A DNA stretch of 64,000 nucleotides from Gaeumannomyces sp. JS-464 (Eukaryota; Ascomycota; Sordariomycetes; Magnaporthales; Magnaporthaceae). Location: positions 3,534,001 to 3,598,000 of the forward strand of contig NGZR01000005.1 of NCBI GenBank assembly GCA_002197995.1. The letters are read 5' to 3'. The translations under genes were made by a program, and so were the position numbers. This document shows positions 46,580 to 56,908 of this stretch, piece by piece (position 1 is the stretch's first letter; each line of letters opens with the position of its first letter). The notes under the pieces are model-generated. The model ran no database searches and had not been told where the DNA came from. It saw nothing but the letters and a program-made list of their open reading frames with translations.

Positions 46580-47983
46580 TTATAAGCTGTTGGTAACATC
46601 AACAAACGCCTTCCACTGCTTCCAGGCCTCGCCGCTCTTGACGGCCCAGCGTGCCCTCCTGACGCCCTCCTTCCAGCGCTCGCCGCCGGGGCCGCGCTCG
46701 GTAATGACCTTGCCGTCGTCCCCGGCCCCATGCTGCTCTGGTCGGCCTCGCAGATGCCGCTGGCGACGAACAGGGCGGCCGTGTTCATGAGCACGAAGCT
46801 CAGGATGGGGTCGTCGTCGGCGAGCTCGCCGTGCAGGATGCGCTCGAGGATGGCGGCGTTCTCGGCCGGCTCCTTGTTGCCGGCGACGGCGCTCAGCGGG
46901 TGGGCGGGCAGGCCAAAGTCGGCGGGGCACACGGTGAAGTAGTCGGCGGCGATGTCGGCGCCGGGCCGGGGCCGGCGCAGGCGCCAGACGTGGGTGGGCC
47001 GGCGCAGCTGACCTCGTCGAGCTCCTCGGCGCGCAGACGATGAGGGCCCTGTCGGCGCCGGCCATGCGGAGGGCCTCGGCGAAGACGGGGCCCAGCTCGC
47101 GGCGGGCGACGCCGAGGACGCGGGCCTCGATGAAGGGTTCCGGGGTGTCCGCGGGCCCCGAGTCGATGGGGTTCGCCAGGGGCCCCACTAGGTTAAAGAG
47201 GGTGCGCCAAGGCAGCTGCTTGCGGATCGGGGCGACGTAGCGCATGCCCGGGTGGAAGACGGGGGCGAAGAGGAAGGCGTAGTTGGTGGCCTCGTAGACG
47301 CGCGCGATGGTGGACGGCGACACGGCCGAGATGGCGGGCGGGGCGGGCTGCATGTTTGCGAGCAGGTCGGCGGAGCCCGACTTGGAGGTGCTGGCGCGGT
47401 TGCCGTGCTTGGCGAGCAGGAGCAGGGACGAGGCGATGATGCTCGAGGTGGTGCTGATGTTGAACGTGTTGTGCGCGTCGCCGCCGGTGCCCACGATGTC
47501 ACACTTTTGCGCCCGGCAACGTCAGCTTTCTGGGGGTTGCTGGCTTTCACTTAGACGCTTCACAATCCAACGACAGAGCCCGGCAAGGGTGAGGAGGGGA
47601 GAGGAGAGGAGAACGCTTACCATGCCGCCCTTGTACGCACCCTCGGCCAGCCCCTTGCGCGCAATGACGGCTCTCAGCTGCTCCAGATCGATCCTGGGCG
47701 CGGCGGCCCGCATCGCTGCGGCCGTCTTGGCCATGACGTCTGCGTGGCGGTCGAGCCCAGTGAAGTGCAGGCACATCAGGAGGGAGGCGGCCTGGGTGTC
47801 GGTGACTTGGTTTGTGAAGAAGTGCGCGATGGCGTCGGCGATCTCCTGGGCCGTCACGGGGTTGTCCCTGTCCTTGGGCGTCGGCCACATGCGCGACAGC
47901 AGCGGCTTGATGTCGACCTTGGGGAGGTCATCGTCGCCGGCCGTGGCGGCGGCGGCGGCTGCTATGGGGGCCGTTGCGGCCAT
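46580..47983 (-). CDS. trp4: Anthranilate phosphoribosyltransferase (Trp4), frame broken
   Basis: It transfers phosphoribose from PRPP to anthranilate, the second step of tryptophan synthesis, in the cytosol. Exon 1 (47983-47621) carries the N-terminal helical domain (ITAQEIADAIAHFF-like, DTQAASLLMCLHFTGLD). A 117-bp intron (47504-47620) is followed by the PRPP-binding glycine loop CDIVGTGGDAHNTFNIST, then KHGNRASTSKSGSADLL, FAPVFHPGMRYVAPIRKQLP and TLFNLVGPLANPI, all diagnostic. After DRALIVCA three single-base breaks (near 47035, 46995 and 46735) move the C-terminal domain between frames (ELDEVSCAGP, LERILHGELADDDPILSFVL, EAWKQWKAFVDVT). The protein stops at 46580. Two candidate general-control elements lie upstream. 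Confidence 0.92.
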
Positions 47984-48123
47984 TGCGAATCCAATTGGGC
48001 TTGTAGCAGCTGATGTTTATCGTGGCTATATCCAACTACCTAGAGGCAGTATTTATCTCTTGGGTCTGGCGCGAGAACGGAGGCGCGCTTCAAGCACGTC
48101 ACTCTCGTCAAACTCGATGGGAT

Positions 48124-48130
48124 TGAGTCA
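48124..48130. promoter_or_regulatory. Gcn4/Cpc1-type element upstream of TRP4
   Basis: TGAGTCA, a perfect copy of the 7-bp core bound by the bZIP activators Gcn4 (yeast) and CPC1 (Neurospora), lies about 140 bp before the TRP4 start codon. Amino-acid biosynthesis genes are the classic targets. Binding is inferred from sequence only. Confidence 0.6.
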
Positions 48131-48199
48131 ACGCGGGGTTCCAAGTAAGCTCAAGCTCATCCCTTCGAGATTCATTCCACAGATCCGCGCCAGGGACAA

Positions 48200-48206
48200 T
48201 GACTCG
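48200..48206. promoter_or_regulatory. Second, imperfect Gcn4/Cpc1-like element
   Basis: TGACTCG matches six of seven positions of the TGACTCA core, about 220 bp before the TRP4 start. Paired elements are common at cross-pathway-controlled genes. Weak on its own. Confidence 0.4.
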
Positions 48207-49300
48207 GGAACAGCAGCCGCAATCGTCGAAGCTTAGTCTGACATAAGCCTGCCTGGCTTCCCGCCCGCACGCGGGGCGGGTTCCTGCCAACAGTCTCCCA
48301 ACCAAAAGCCCAGGAGCCTCGGCCCAGCCCAACGCGGCCCATGTCGACAGCGCTTTCAGCAATGGGGTGGAGCTCGTGGTCGGCCACGCCATCCAATCAT
48401 GTTGGGATTTTTGGCCCCTGGAGCCCACTGTCATCCCACCCCGATCCCGCAGTTTGGGGGACCGATCACGGCGGCGCGCAAAAAATGTGTGTCGCCAAAG
48501 CGAAAAAAAGGAGTGAATTGGCGGTGCGTGATCACTGGAGAACCTGCGAGGTGAGACATTTGATGCTGGGCCCGTTGCATGACCCCAATCAACCGCACGA
48601 TTCGCCTCTTCCCCAGAGCGAACCACACGATCTCCTGAAACTTTGTCGTCTCGTGGCCGTCGCTTCTGCTCCCTCGTTGCATTTTTTCTGCTCCTTGCTT
48701 CTCTTCCCCTGGCTTGTGAATATTCTGCCAGCCGTCTCCCGCTAATCACCACTCTACCACCGCCTCTCTCCTCTGCCTCACCTCTCTGGACGCACGCTAG
48801 GGTGTGTCACGGACAAACTCTACACACAGCAGGCTCGGCGCCAGGAAAGAAAGAACAGAGATAGGAGGAAAAGACAAAAAATACAACGAGAGAGAAGACA
48901 AAACTAAGCCCTCCAGGCTGTGCCAGTTGGCCTGCTGCCCCTCCCCAACAAAAAGAAACGACGGGCACGACACCACATCTCCCAATACCTTCCTCCGCCG
49001 GCCGCCACGCGCGCAGTAGCGCCATTCCCAGGTCGATCCAGACTCTGCAGACTCGTACTTCCGGCGAGCCGATCCATCGTTCGAACCTCCAGCGGAACGG
49101 CGCTTCGGGCGACGAGCCACGGCCACGACGCCCCGCCGCCACACGCGACCTCCTAAAGATACTCTTGGCTCCACACAACCAACGGGAGCTTGAGCTTGTT
49201 GCGACGAGGAGTTGGTGGGCTACACGGTCTCTATAAAGGAAGAAGAACCAGGCCGTACCCGAGACTGTGCCGTCGCAAGACCGGCCTCGCCAACCAAGCC

Positions 49301-50304
49301 ATGCTGGCATATCTCTACTACTTCGCCGCCGGCTACACGGGACTGGTGGTGGCGCTCTACATGATGTCCTTCGTCGTGTCCAAGGCCGCCTTCGTGGCGC
49401 GCCTGCTGGCCTCGTACATGGCGCTGCTGATAGCCGCCTCGTTTGGCGTCTTCGCCTCGATCGCGCTCCAGCTGGTCGGCAAGGCGCAACAGTCGCAGTG
49501 GCTCGTCGCGCGCGTCTTCAAGTACCTCATGATGGCGGCCACGGGCGTCACTTTCGAGGTTGTCGACCCGGAGGGCCACCTGCGCGACGGCAAGACCAGG
49601 CCCGCCGTCCTGATCGGCAACCACCAGACGGAGCTGGACGTCCTGATGCTCGGCTGCCTGTTCCCGCAGTACTGCAGCGTCACGGCCAAGGCGAGCCTGC
49701 GCCGCGTGCCCTTCCTGGGCTGGTTCATGAGCCTGAGCGGCAGCATCTTCATTGACCGCAAGAACTCCAAGGACGCCCGCGAGGCGATGAAGGGGGCCGC
49801 CGACGAGATCCGCAGCCGCCGCCAGAACGTCTACATGTTCCCCGAGGGCACCCGCAGCTACACCCGCGAGCCCACCCTGCTGCCCTTCAAGAAGGGCGCC
49901 TTCCACCTCGCTGTTCAGGCCCAGGTCCCCATCGTGCCCTGCGTCGTCGCAAACTACAGCCACGTGCTCTGGATCAAGGGTCTCCATTTCTCAGCCGGCA
50001 AGGTTCCTGTCAAGGGTACGTCTTGGCTTGTGTTCTTCCGATCAGAGATGCCTTTCTGCCCTCCACTTTATAATTTTCACTGACATGTGATTTTCCCTTG
50101 TCCATAGTTCTCGACCCTATCCCGACCACCGGCCTCACGGCCGCCGACGTGGACGAGCTCTGCAAGACCACATACGATCTCATGCTCAAGGAGCTGATCA
50201 TCCTCACCGCGCAAGCCCGCGGGGAGCCCATGACGGTCCCGTCCAACATCGACTCGACGGGCGTCATCATGGCCTCTGGTGCCGACACCAAGTCCTCATC
50301 ATAG
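49301..50304 (+). CDS. slc1: 1-acyl-sn-glycerol-3-phosphate acyltransferase (Slc1-type)
   Basis: It acylates lysophosphatidic acid to phosphatidic acid at the ER or lipid droplets. Two exons (49301-50015, 50108-50304; 92-bp intron) give an intact 303-residue protein. Two to three N-terminal membrane segments (YLYYFAAGYTGLVVALYMM, LLASYMALLIAASFGVF) precede the PlsC domain. Its signatures are NHQTELDVL (the catalytic NHX4D His/Asp motif), SLSGSIFIDR, the acyl-acceptor motif FPEGTRS, and VPIVPCVVANYS. The C-terminal part (LTAADVDELCKTTYDLM) is the usual helical tail. The start at 49301 (MLAYLYYFAAG) is preferred over 49190 because the upstream 37 codons are Arg-rich and unlike family members. 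Confidence 0.93.
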
Positions 50305-53017
50305 CAGCCCCGATCCAAGGACCTCCCTACTTCAGTCCAGCCACCCAACTCATTAATCTCTTGTATAGAGTGAGGGTTCGAAGGCATGTTGCGAGTATAG
50401 AGCCGCATCATGGCATCCATGGGGACAAGGCGGGATGCAAGAATCCCACGTCTCCCCCGCGGGCCCACGTACATAAACATGAGGCCGAATTTCCCTACAT
50501 TTTTTTTGTCTTGTTTTTGCATAAGGCGGAATGTTGCTTACTGCTGCGGGTTCAACGTTGACTGAAAGACCGTTTCGGTTCATTTTGGCTACCTAGAATG
50601 CATGCACACACATACAGGGTCATATACGCGAGAATGGGTTTGGAGGCGGTGAGGGTACATGGCTTGTATGCACAAGCTTTTGGTATGGGTTTTCCTTTTC
50701 GTTGTTTTTGCTCTGCGCCCTTCCCCGTCATCCCTTTTTCTTCAGTTTTTTTTTTTTTCTCTTTTCAGACACGCAAGACGCGGAGGCACGGAAAGACATT
50801 TGATACCCACTCGATAGATGCATTTTGAATGGCGCATCTGGGACTTTGGCTTTCGAAGCTTATTGGGAGATGAAAGGCATCTGTTTTGTGTTTCATCTGC
50901 TTACCTTTACCTCGCACACTGCATCCAACCTTGTTTATGTCTTGTTGCTGTGGTCTTTCCGATCTCACGCTGCAGTACAACTGCGTCTTCCCGAGTGAGC
51001 AACAGGCAAGAAGCACATGAGCGGGGAGCTTCGACTTGGAGTTGTTGGGCCTCTGGCCAGCAGCTTTGGCCAGCTTGGGGACTGAACGCGCAAGGCGAGC
51101 GCACAAAAGAAACGCATCCGGGCCACGCAAAAAGTGTCGGTCTTTGACGGGCCGCTGCATGCCTCCCGTCGTCTCTAGGCCCTTGATCTCAACTTGACGT
51201 CCTCCCCAACCCAAAAAGTATTACTGGGCAAGAGGGAAGTTTGTCTCCACCTATTGTGTGTTTAGCCATGGGCAGACGCACTCACCTTGGCATATATTGA
51301 TCCGTATCGACAACATTTTGTGCGCAATTCCACCCACTGTTACCGACTACTGCAAGACCGGCTCCGAGTGAGGTCTTGCAACAACACGAGGCCTTCTCGG
51401 CCAGTATTTGCCATGTGCTGACAGCATGAACGGTGGCCGAGCCGGGTAACGAATGCATGTGCTGCCACCCCCAGCCTCCGGCTATCGTTCAAAAACGCAG
51501 ACGGTGTCCCGAGACACACAGCCCCGGCTTCAGACGCACACCGGTACGGGGGGGTTGGGTGGGGCGGGGGCGTCGTTGCGAGGTCACATGCTCCGAGCTG
51601 AGCCGTTTTTACCAGCATGAACCAAATATCCGTGCGTCGTGCGTCTTTTTTTTTTCAACGTGAGCCCCTCCTTCTAGCTAGGTAGGCATGGGCAGGCAGG
51701 TAGCACCGCATGGTGACGACGCCGATATTGAAACCGTACTTGTCGAAAGCGCGATTCCCATCAAGCCAGTCTTCCCTACACGTGCGTGAGAGGACCCATG
51801 CCTCTCCTCCACCCTCAAACGATCAAGACAGGGGTTGTTTTGGCAATATTTCTCCACAGCAAAGGGGGAGGGGAGGGGATGGCATCCTCGAAAGGGCCTG
51901 TCGGTCGGGACTCGCACCGCGGGCGGGGGGGAGGGAGCGTTTTTGGTGCTTGGGGATGTCTCTCCTCAAGTCGGAATGCATGTCGTTGCAACGGTCCAAA
52001 CATATGGCCAGGTCTCGCCCCGACTTTGCCGACCGGCCCATGTGTCGGGGAATATTTTGCCCCATCCCGCTCTCCCTATGTAATGGTGGAACGGGCCCCC
52101 GTAGCTTTGCTGGCCGTTTTTGCATGGGTCGTGGTGATCCATCAAACGCGGCACCATTTGACGAGTTGCCGCATCGGCTGACTCTCGACTCTTTTGACTT
52201 TTTGTCCCCTCCGTTTCCCGGACCTTAACAACGTCTTCTATATTGCAGCATCGCCGGGCTCTGTCTCTCGCCATAAGCGGCGACGACACCGCCGCCGCCC
52301 GCGTTGACAAGATGGTTGACGGGGGCTCCAGATTGGCTAGAGAACCCGGTTCCTGGGTCCCCATGTCCCTCTCCCTCCCTCCCCACATCCAGGCCTCGTC
52401 GACGTCCGTTGACCGGCTGTCCACTCGACGGGCGCCGCGTAGATGGTGCCGGCGAGCTGGCCCCCCTCGCTTCATCCTGCCCTGATGATGGCGTGACGCC
52501 GGTCTCCCTGAATATCCATGAAGAAAAGAAGAAAAAAAAAGGGCTACCGCATTTGCTCCGTCCCTCCCTCGGAGCTGATCGACAGGCCAGCCCCGCCTGA
52601 TAGGCACCGCAGGCCGGCGTCAGGTCTCTTGCCTCTTGTGTTTTTGCCTGCCCGGGTCGTGGCTTCTTCCAAGGTTTCCGTTTTCGTCTCCGCCCTCTGC
52701 CAGGTTGATGATTCTTTGCCTGCAGCCGCTGACCGGTCGTGCAGGTCTTGGCCGCAACGCTCTCGATGTGCGATGTGTGTGGGGGGAGTCGGCGCTCGTC
52801 TGGTCCTCTCTCTTTGGTGCGCCGTGCATGCGCGCATCTGGCGATGAGACGGTCCCTGGTCATAGTAGGGGGTGCATCTTACGTAGCATTTGGAAACGTG
52901 ACTCAGAAAGCTGAAAAAAGCACAACATACACAGTATGGAGAGACGTCACGTTGAGCAGAATAAACCAATAGCGCCGCTAAATGGCGTGACGAAATATGC
53001 CGCCCAGGACCGAGGCG

Positions 53018-53038
53018 TCCTGTCCTGTCCTGTCCTGT
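53018..53038 (+). repeat. TGTCC pentanucleotide microsatellite
   Basis: About four tandem copies of the pentamer, read directly. Confidence 0.8.
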
Positions 53039-53414
53039 TACGCCCGCGCCGAGGGGGGGGAGGGATACCGAGACCTGCGAACGGAAACTGGGCCTTACCG
53101 TAAGGGGCATCTTTGCTGTATTTCAGAAGAGGGGGTCCCCAGCTGGGGCCAATGGTTCCGCGGAAACGGTCAGCGTATCCTCCACCCTCCGGCAGTTCCC
53201 GCCAAGCCTTTCAGGGCCCGCCTTTCAGGGGCCGGCGGAGCGTCTGCGCGGGCCGGCCCCCTGTCGATGCGACACAGATCTGATGGCGCGTGCGGGGTTT
53301 GGTGTTTGGTGGGATAGGGTAACTCGCCGTGGCAGCATTGAGATTCAGCACCGGACTTGGCCGCGGGAGACCGAGGTGAGGCGAGAGGCGTGTTTCTGGG
53401 CTCGGAGGCTGACG

Positions 53415-53480
53415 GGCTGGCAGGCAGGCGGGCAGGCGGGCAGGCAGGCGGGCAGGCAGGCGGGCAGGCAGGCAGACAGG
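53415..53480 (+). repeat. GGCAGGCGG-type tandem repeat upstream of the methyltransferase gene
   Basis: Alternating GGCAGGCGGGCA and GGCAGGCA units over about 65 bp. On the minus strand it reads as Pro/Ala/Cys-rich shadow ORFs. It is likely to vary in length between strains. Confidence 0.8.
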
Positions 53481-53671
53481 TAGGCCGGCTGGCAACTTAT
53501 AAACCGCCCGTCCTTCCCCGTGACGGAACAGGTCCAGAGTCCAAGATATCCAGTCCACCAAGCCAAAGCCTCCTGACCACTTAAGCCAGCCATCCTCTGC
53601 TTCAACGTAAAAAAAAACCCTCTGATTCCTCTTTCAACAAGAAGACCTACCCCCCAGAGCCTCTTCCCACA

Positions 53672-54409
53672 ATGTCGACCACCACCGTCACAACACAGAC
53701 CAACGGCGCGGGCGCCGTGTCCAAGGCCTCGCCGCGCGACGTGTGGGAGAAGCGCATCTCGGAGCTCATCGACCAGGCGCAGCAGCACAAGGAGCCGTAC
53801 GACGCAAAGTTCGGCAGCTTCACCATCAACATCCACCCCACCGTCTACTCGCCCAAGTACTTCCCCGAGACGTGGTGGTACGCGCAAAACATACCCGCCA
53901 TCGTCAACAAGGGCAGCTGGCTCGAGGTCGGCGTCGGGTCCGGGCTCAACACGGTCGCCGTGGCCGCCGCGGGCTCGACGACGGTGTGGGGCGTCGACAT
54001 CAACCCCAACGCCGTGGCGACGACGCGCCGGAACCTCGAGGGCAACGGCCTCAAGGGCACCGTGGTCGAGAGCGACATCTTCGACAAGGTGCCCGAGGGC
54101 CAGCGCTTCGACTTCATCTTCTGGAACCACCCGTGGCAGTACGACGCGACCGTGCCCGACCAGCTCAAGTCGGAGAAGACGTTTGACGGCGAGTACAGGC
54201 TGCTGCGCCGCTTCATCGCCCAGGCCGACAGGCACCTGACCGACAAGGGCGTGGTCCTGCTGGGCACCAGCGCCTACGCCAACCGCGACGCCATCTACCA
54301 GATCGCCAAGGACTCGGGCTACGCGCACAAGGAGCTCCTGGCCGGCCAGGAGCCCATCGGCAACGGCGTCGTCGAGGAGTACTACATCATTGAGCTAAGG
54401 AAGCCCTGA
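53672..54409 (+). CDS. Class I SAM-dependent methyltransferase, substrate unknown
   Basis: An intact, intronless 245-residue protein. A Rossmann core is evident: motif I WLEVGVGSGLNTV (residues 83-95), the acidic residue ending motif II in VWGVDINPNA (106-115), the motif III region VVESDIFD (131-138) and motif IV FIFWNHPW (149-155). The NHPW resembles the NPPY/NPPF of HemK/PrmC and related N-methyltransferases, with His in place of the first Pro. That suggests a planar amide or base nitrogen as acceptor, but this is an inference. The first 20 residues are Thr/Ser-rich and disordered. It stands alone, with no biosynthetic neighbours, so a secondary-metabolite role is not supported by context. 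Confidence 0.75.
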   Translation: MSTTTVTTQTNGAGAVSKASPRDVWEKRISELIDQAQQHKEPYDAKFGSFTINIHPTVYSPKYFPETWWYAQNIPAIVNKGSWLEVGVGSGLNTVAVAAAGSTTVWGVDINPNAVATTRRNLEGNGLKGTVVESDIFDKVPEGQRFDFIFWNHPWQYDATVPDQLKSEKTFDGEYRLLRRFIAQADRHLTDKGVVLLGTSAYANRDAIYQIAKDSGYAHKELLAGQEPIGNGVVEEYYIIELRKP

Positions 54410-56908
54410 TTTCTGGCCGGCCCAGAAGCGGCATCAGCAGCAGCAGTGCTGTGCGCGGAGGAGGCGGCGTCGCTGGTTGATTGTATCCCACGACGCCGGC
54501 TAAGCTGATTGGGATTGTTGATGAATTATGAAAAGAAGAAAAGTTGTTTTCTGTGGAATTTGTTGTTTTCTAGAAAAACACGAGTCCCGAATCCGGTATA
54601 GATCGAGGACCAGGCCAAGAAAAGCGGAGAAAAGTGTTGCAAATTACAATCAATTGGGCCAATTAGACGCCGAGCTCACAACCCGTTTCCACAAAGGCCT
54701 GACCCATCCAAACCAAGTCGAGCCATGCTCGATGAAACTAAACTCGGGATGCAGGTCCACGGCCTAGCCACGGGACTGCGCTATGGTGAGGAACAGAAGC
54801 AGCCCCTTTGAAGCATCCATAGCTGGCAGAGCGCGTCGCATGCTCAAGTCCTCCCATTGGGTCACGAAATGCCCTCGAACGCCAGTAAGTGCCGTGCCTA
54901 GTGCTCTGCCGCGACCATGAGAGAAACTAGACCATTTACGAAGAGGCCTTACGCCATCGGACCTCGGCCTCGACGTATGCAAGGAACAACTGCTGGAGTC
55001 GGTGAATCTCTGTCCTCGGCTCCCAGCAAACGTCTGGAGGTTCGCGCATCTCTCGGTGACTGAGTCGTGCGAGCCGTCGCGGGCCTTTCCCCACAGATCC
55101 ATGAGAAAAGCCCTGGGGCTATCGTGGACGGTTGCCGGCGGGGAACAGCCAGAACGTACCGCTGCACTCATTGTGAACCATCGTAACGATCCAGCTACTG
55201 CCTCCCATTGGCGCTCACTTTTCGGCGCAACCGGGCCTTGCAAAAAATATAGGGAAGTAAATCAAGCAGCTGGGAAAGGGTTTGAGCGCTGTTTGTGACA
55301 TCTTCCGGCTTGCTCGATGCCCAGGCAAATTATGCAAATCACACTTAAAAGCTGGCGTGCGTAGGGGTGCTCCGCGCTGCCCAACGAAACACGGTGCGGA
55401 CGATTAGGAGTGACCCCCGCCTACCAATTCACACAGTATATATACTGTGGTAGTCTCCAAGTGCAAAACCAAGCGCAAGATGCGACGTTCAGACTGCGCC
55501 TTTTTAAGCCCTGAAGACGCAGCGCCGGTAGCCTTTCACTGCCGGAAACGTTGGCCCCAGAAACGCTCTTTGTTCCATGAACTACCAACTAATTACATCC
55601 TGCAGTGTGGTTTTCAATGATGTGCAACCGTCCAAGTTAGGAAACCTGCATTTAGGCAACCAGCAGCCAGCAGGAGATAACGGAGCTTTTACTGGTCAGC
55701 AGGGTGGCTTTCCGGGACGGTGCCCTACTAGGAATGCTCCCTACCGATTATTCCTCGTATGAGATGTGAATGTGCGGGCTAGCGCTGGTTGCCTCGCGAG
55801 GCCCACGGAAGTGGACCACGGCCTCTACGGCAGTTGACGACGACAAGACTGATGTTGATTCCGACGAAGAGCCGCCTCCCACCCTCGTTGACAACGTCGT
55901 GGACAGCCGCGACGACGATATCAACGTCGATGAAGATCCATTCTTGAACCCCCGCTGCCTCCTCGGTTCGGCTTCCAACGCTTCCTTTTCAAGATCCGCA
56001 GCCGCGGCCACCCCAAGAGGATGAAGTTTGTTTGCCCTATCCTATGCCCACGATATCCCTTAGAATCAAATAGTCTGGTAAGGTAATGAGCAGTGATTTT
56101 ATCCCGGAGAGGCGTACATCCGGCTCGGGCAGTGTAATAAACGAGGCTCACAAGATCGCTCAGATCTCAAGGCACGGGTGGCGCAGTATTCCAGAGTCGA
56201 TTCGGCCGACGTGGTACGCAACTGAGGGCGACTGGGCTCGCTGACTACGAGAATAGCAGGTGGGCACGCGAGCCTTAGGCCGGAAAAGGGATGGAGATGG
56301 AACGGCCCCATGCCAGCGCCTAGGATCGTATGCATGGATTGCGCCCCCAAACACAGCCTTGCAAATACTCCCCCGGATTGGCGCCAGTTGCGCCGAGGGC
56401 TTTTCTTTTTCCACGGTGTAGTTGCCAGGCATGCCTTAAACACAGTGCGTGCATAGTGAAGAGAGGTTTCGCGACTCGTGGACGACCGCGTGCCGGAACC
56501 ACCGCACGGGAGGAGAAGACGCGCGCTTTTGGAGCAGCGTTCGAAGTTAATCCCGGCGCGTTTAAAAGGCGTCCTACGCGTAAAGTCGCGGTTTAAGGAT
56601 CCGCCAACGGCCGACGGAGTGGAAAACTGCTCAATTAGTCTGCGGGTACTAACAAGTGCATGGTTAACACAAGTAGCCGCTAACGCCTGTTAAATCCGCC
56701 CACGCCGAGGGTCGCGAGGGTTAATCCAAAACAGAAATTCAATACGTCACAAATCCAGCAAAACACCCGGTGAAATTGCCACACGAAGCTGCAACCATCT
56801 AACATTAACTAAGCAAGATTCTTTCAATTCTTAGGCCTTCCATTTGCCACGTTTTAGGTATATAAGTAAGGGTAGGTAATAGGTGTGGGTGGGGAGGTGG
56901 TAAAGTCG
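54410..56908. other. 2.5-kb gene-poor region at the start of the accessory segment
   Basis: No gene I can support. A perfect 18-bp palindrome sits at 55432-55449. A short acidic ORF (55770-56024; TDVDSDEEPP, DDDINVDEDP) could be a decayed fragment. Base composition falls in AT-richer patches near 56750-56880, just before the HET-ankyrin stop. Confidence 0.4.
55432..55449. other. Perfect 18-bp inverted repeat
   Basis: CACAGTATATATACTGTG equals its own reverse complement. No associated gene is evident within 1 kb. Confidence 0.85.

Larger units (their letters stand above)
47984..49300. other. Divergent intergenic region between TRP4 and SLC1
   Basis: 1.3 kb containing both promoters. Besides the TGAGTCA sites near TRP4 I see an A-rich patch at 48840-48905 and a pyrimidine-rich patch at 48660-48790. 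ORFs here overlap on opposite strands and are unconserved. Confidence 0.45.
50305..53671. other. 3.4-kb gene-poor region with simple repeats
   Basis: No supportable gene. It holds a T-run near 50747-50757, a short TGTCC tandem at 53018-53038 and a larger GGCA/GGCGG repeat at about 53415-53480 that ends roughly 190 bp before the methyltransferase start. Many ORFs overlap on opposite strands, as expected for GC-rich non-coding DNA. Confidence 0.45.

Noticed and set aside
53672..54409. Secondary-metabolite gene cluster around the methyltransferase
   Set aside because: No polyketide synthase, peptide synthetase, terpene cyclase, P450 or cluster regulator within reach. The nearest genes are SLC1 and the HET-ankyrin gene.
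54764..55243. 159-codon minus-strand ORF as a gene
   Set aside because: Overlapped by equally long plus-strand ORFs. No domain, no splice signals and no conserved block recognised.
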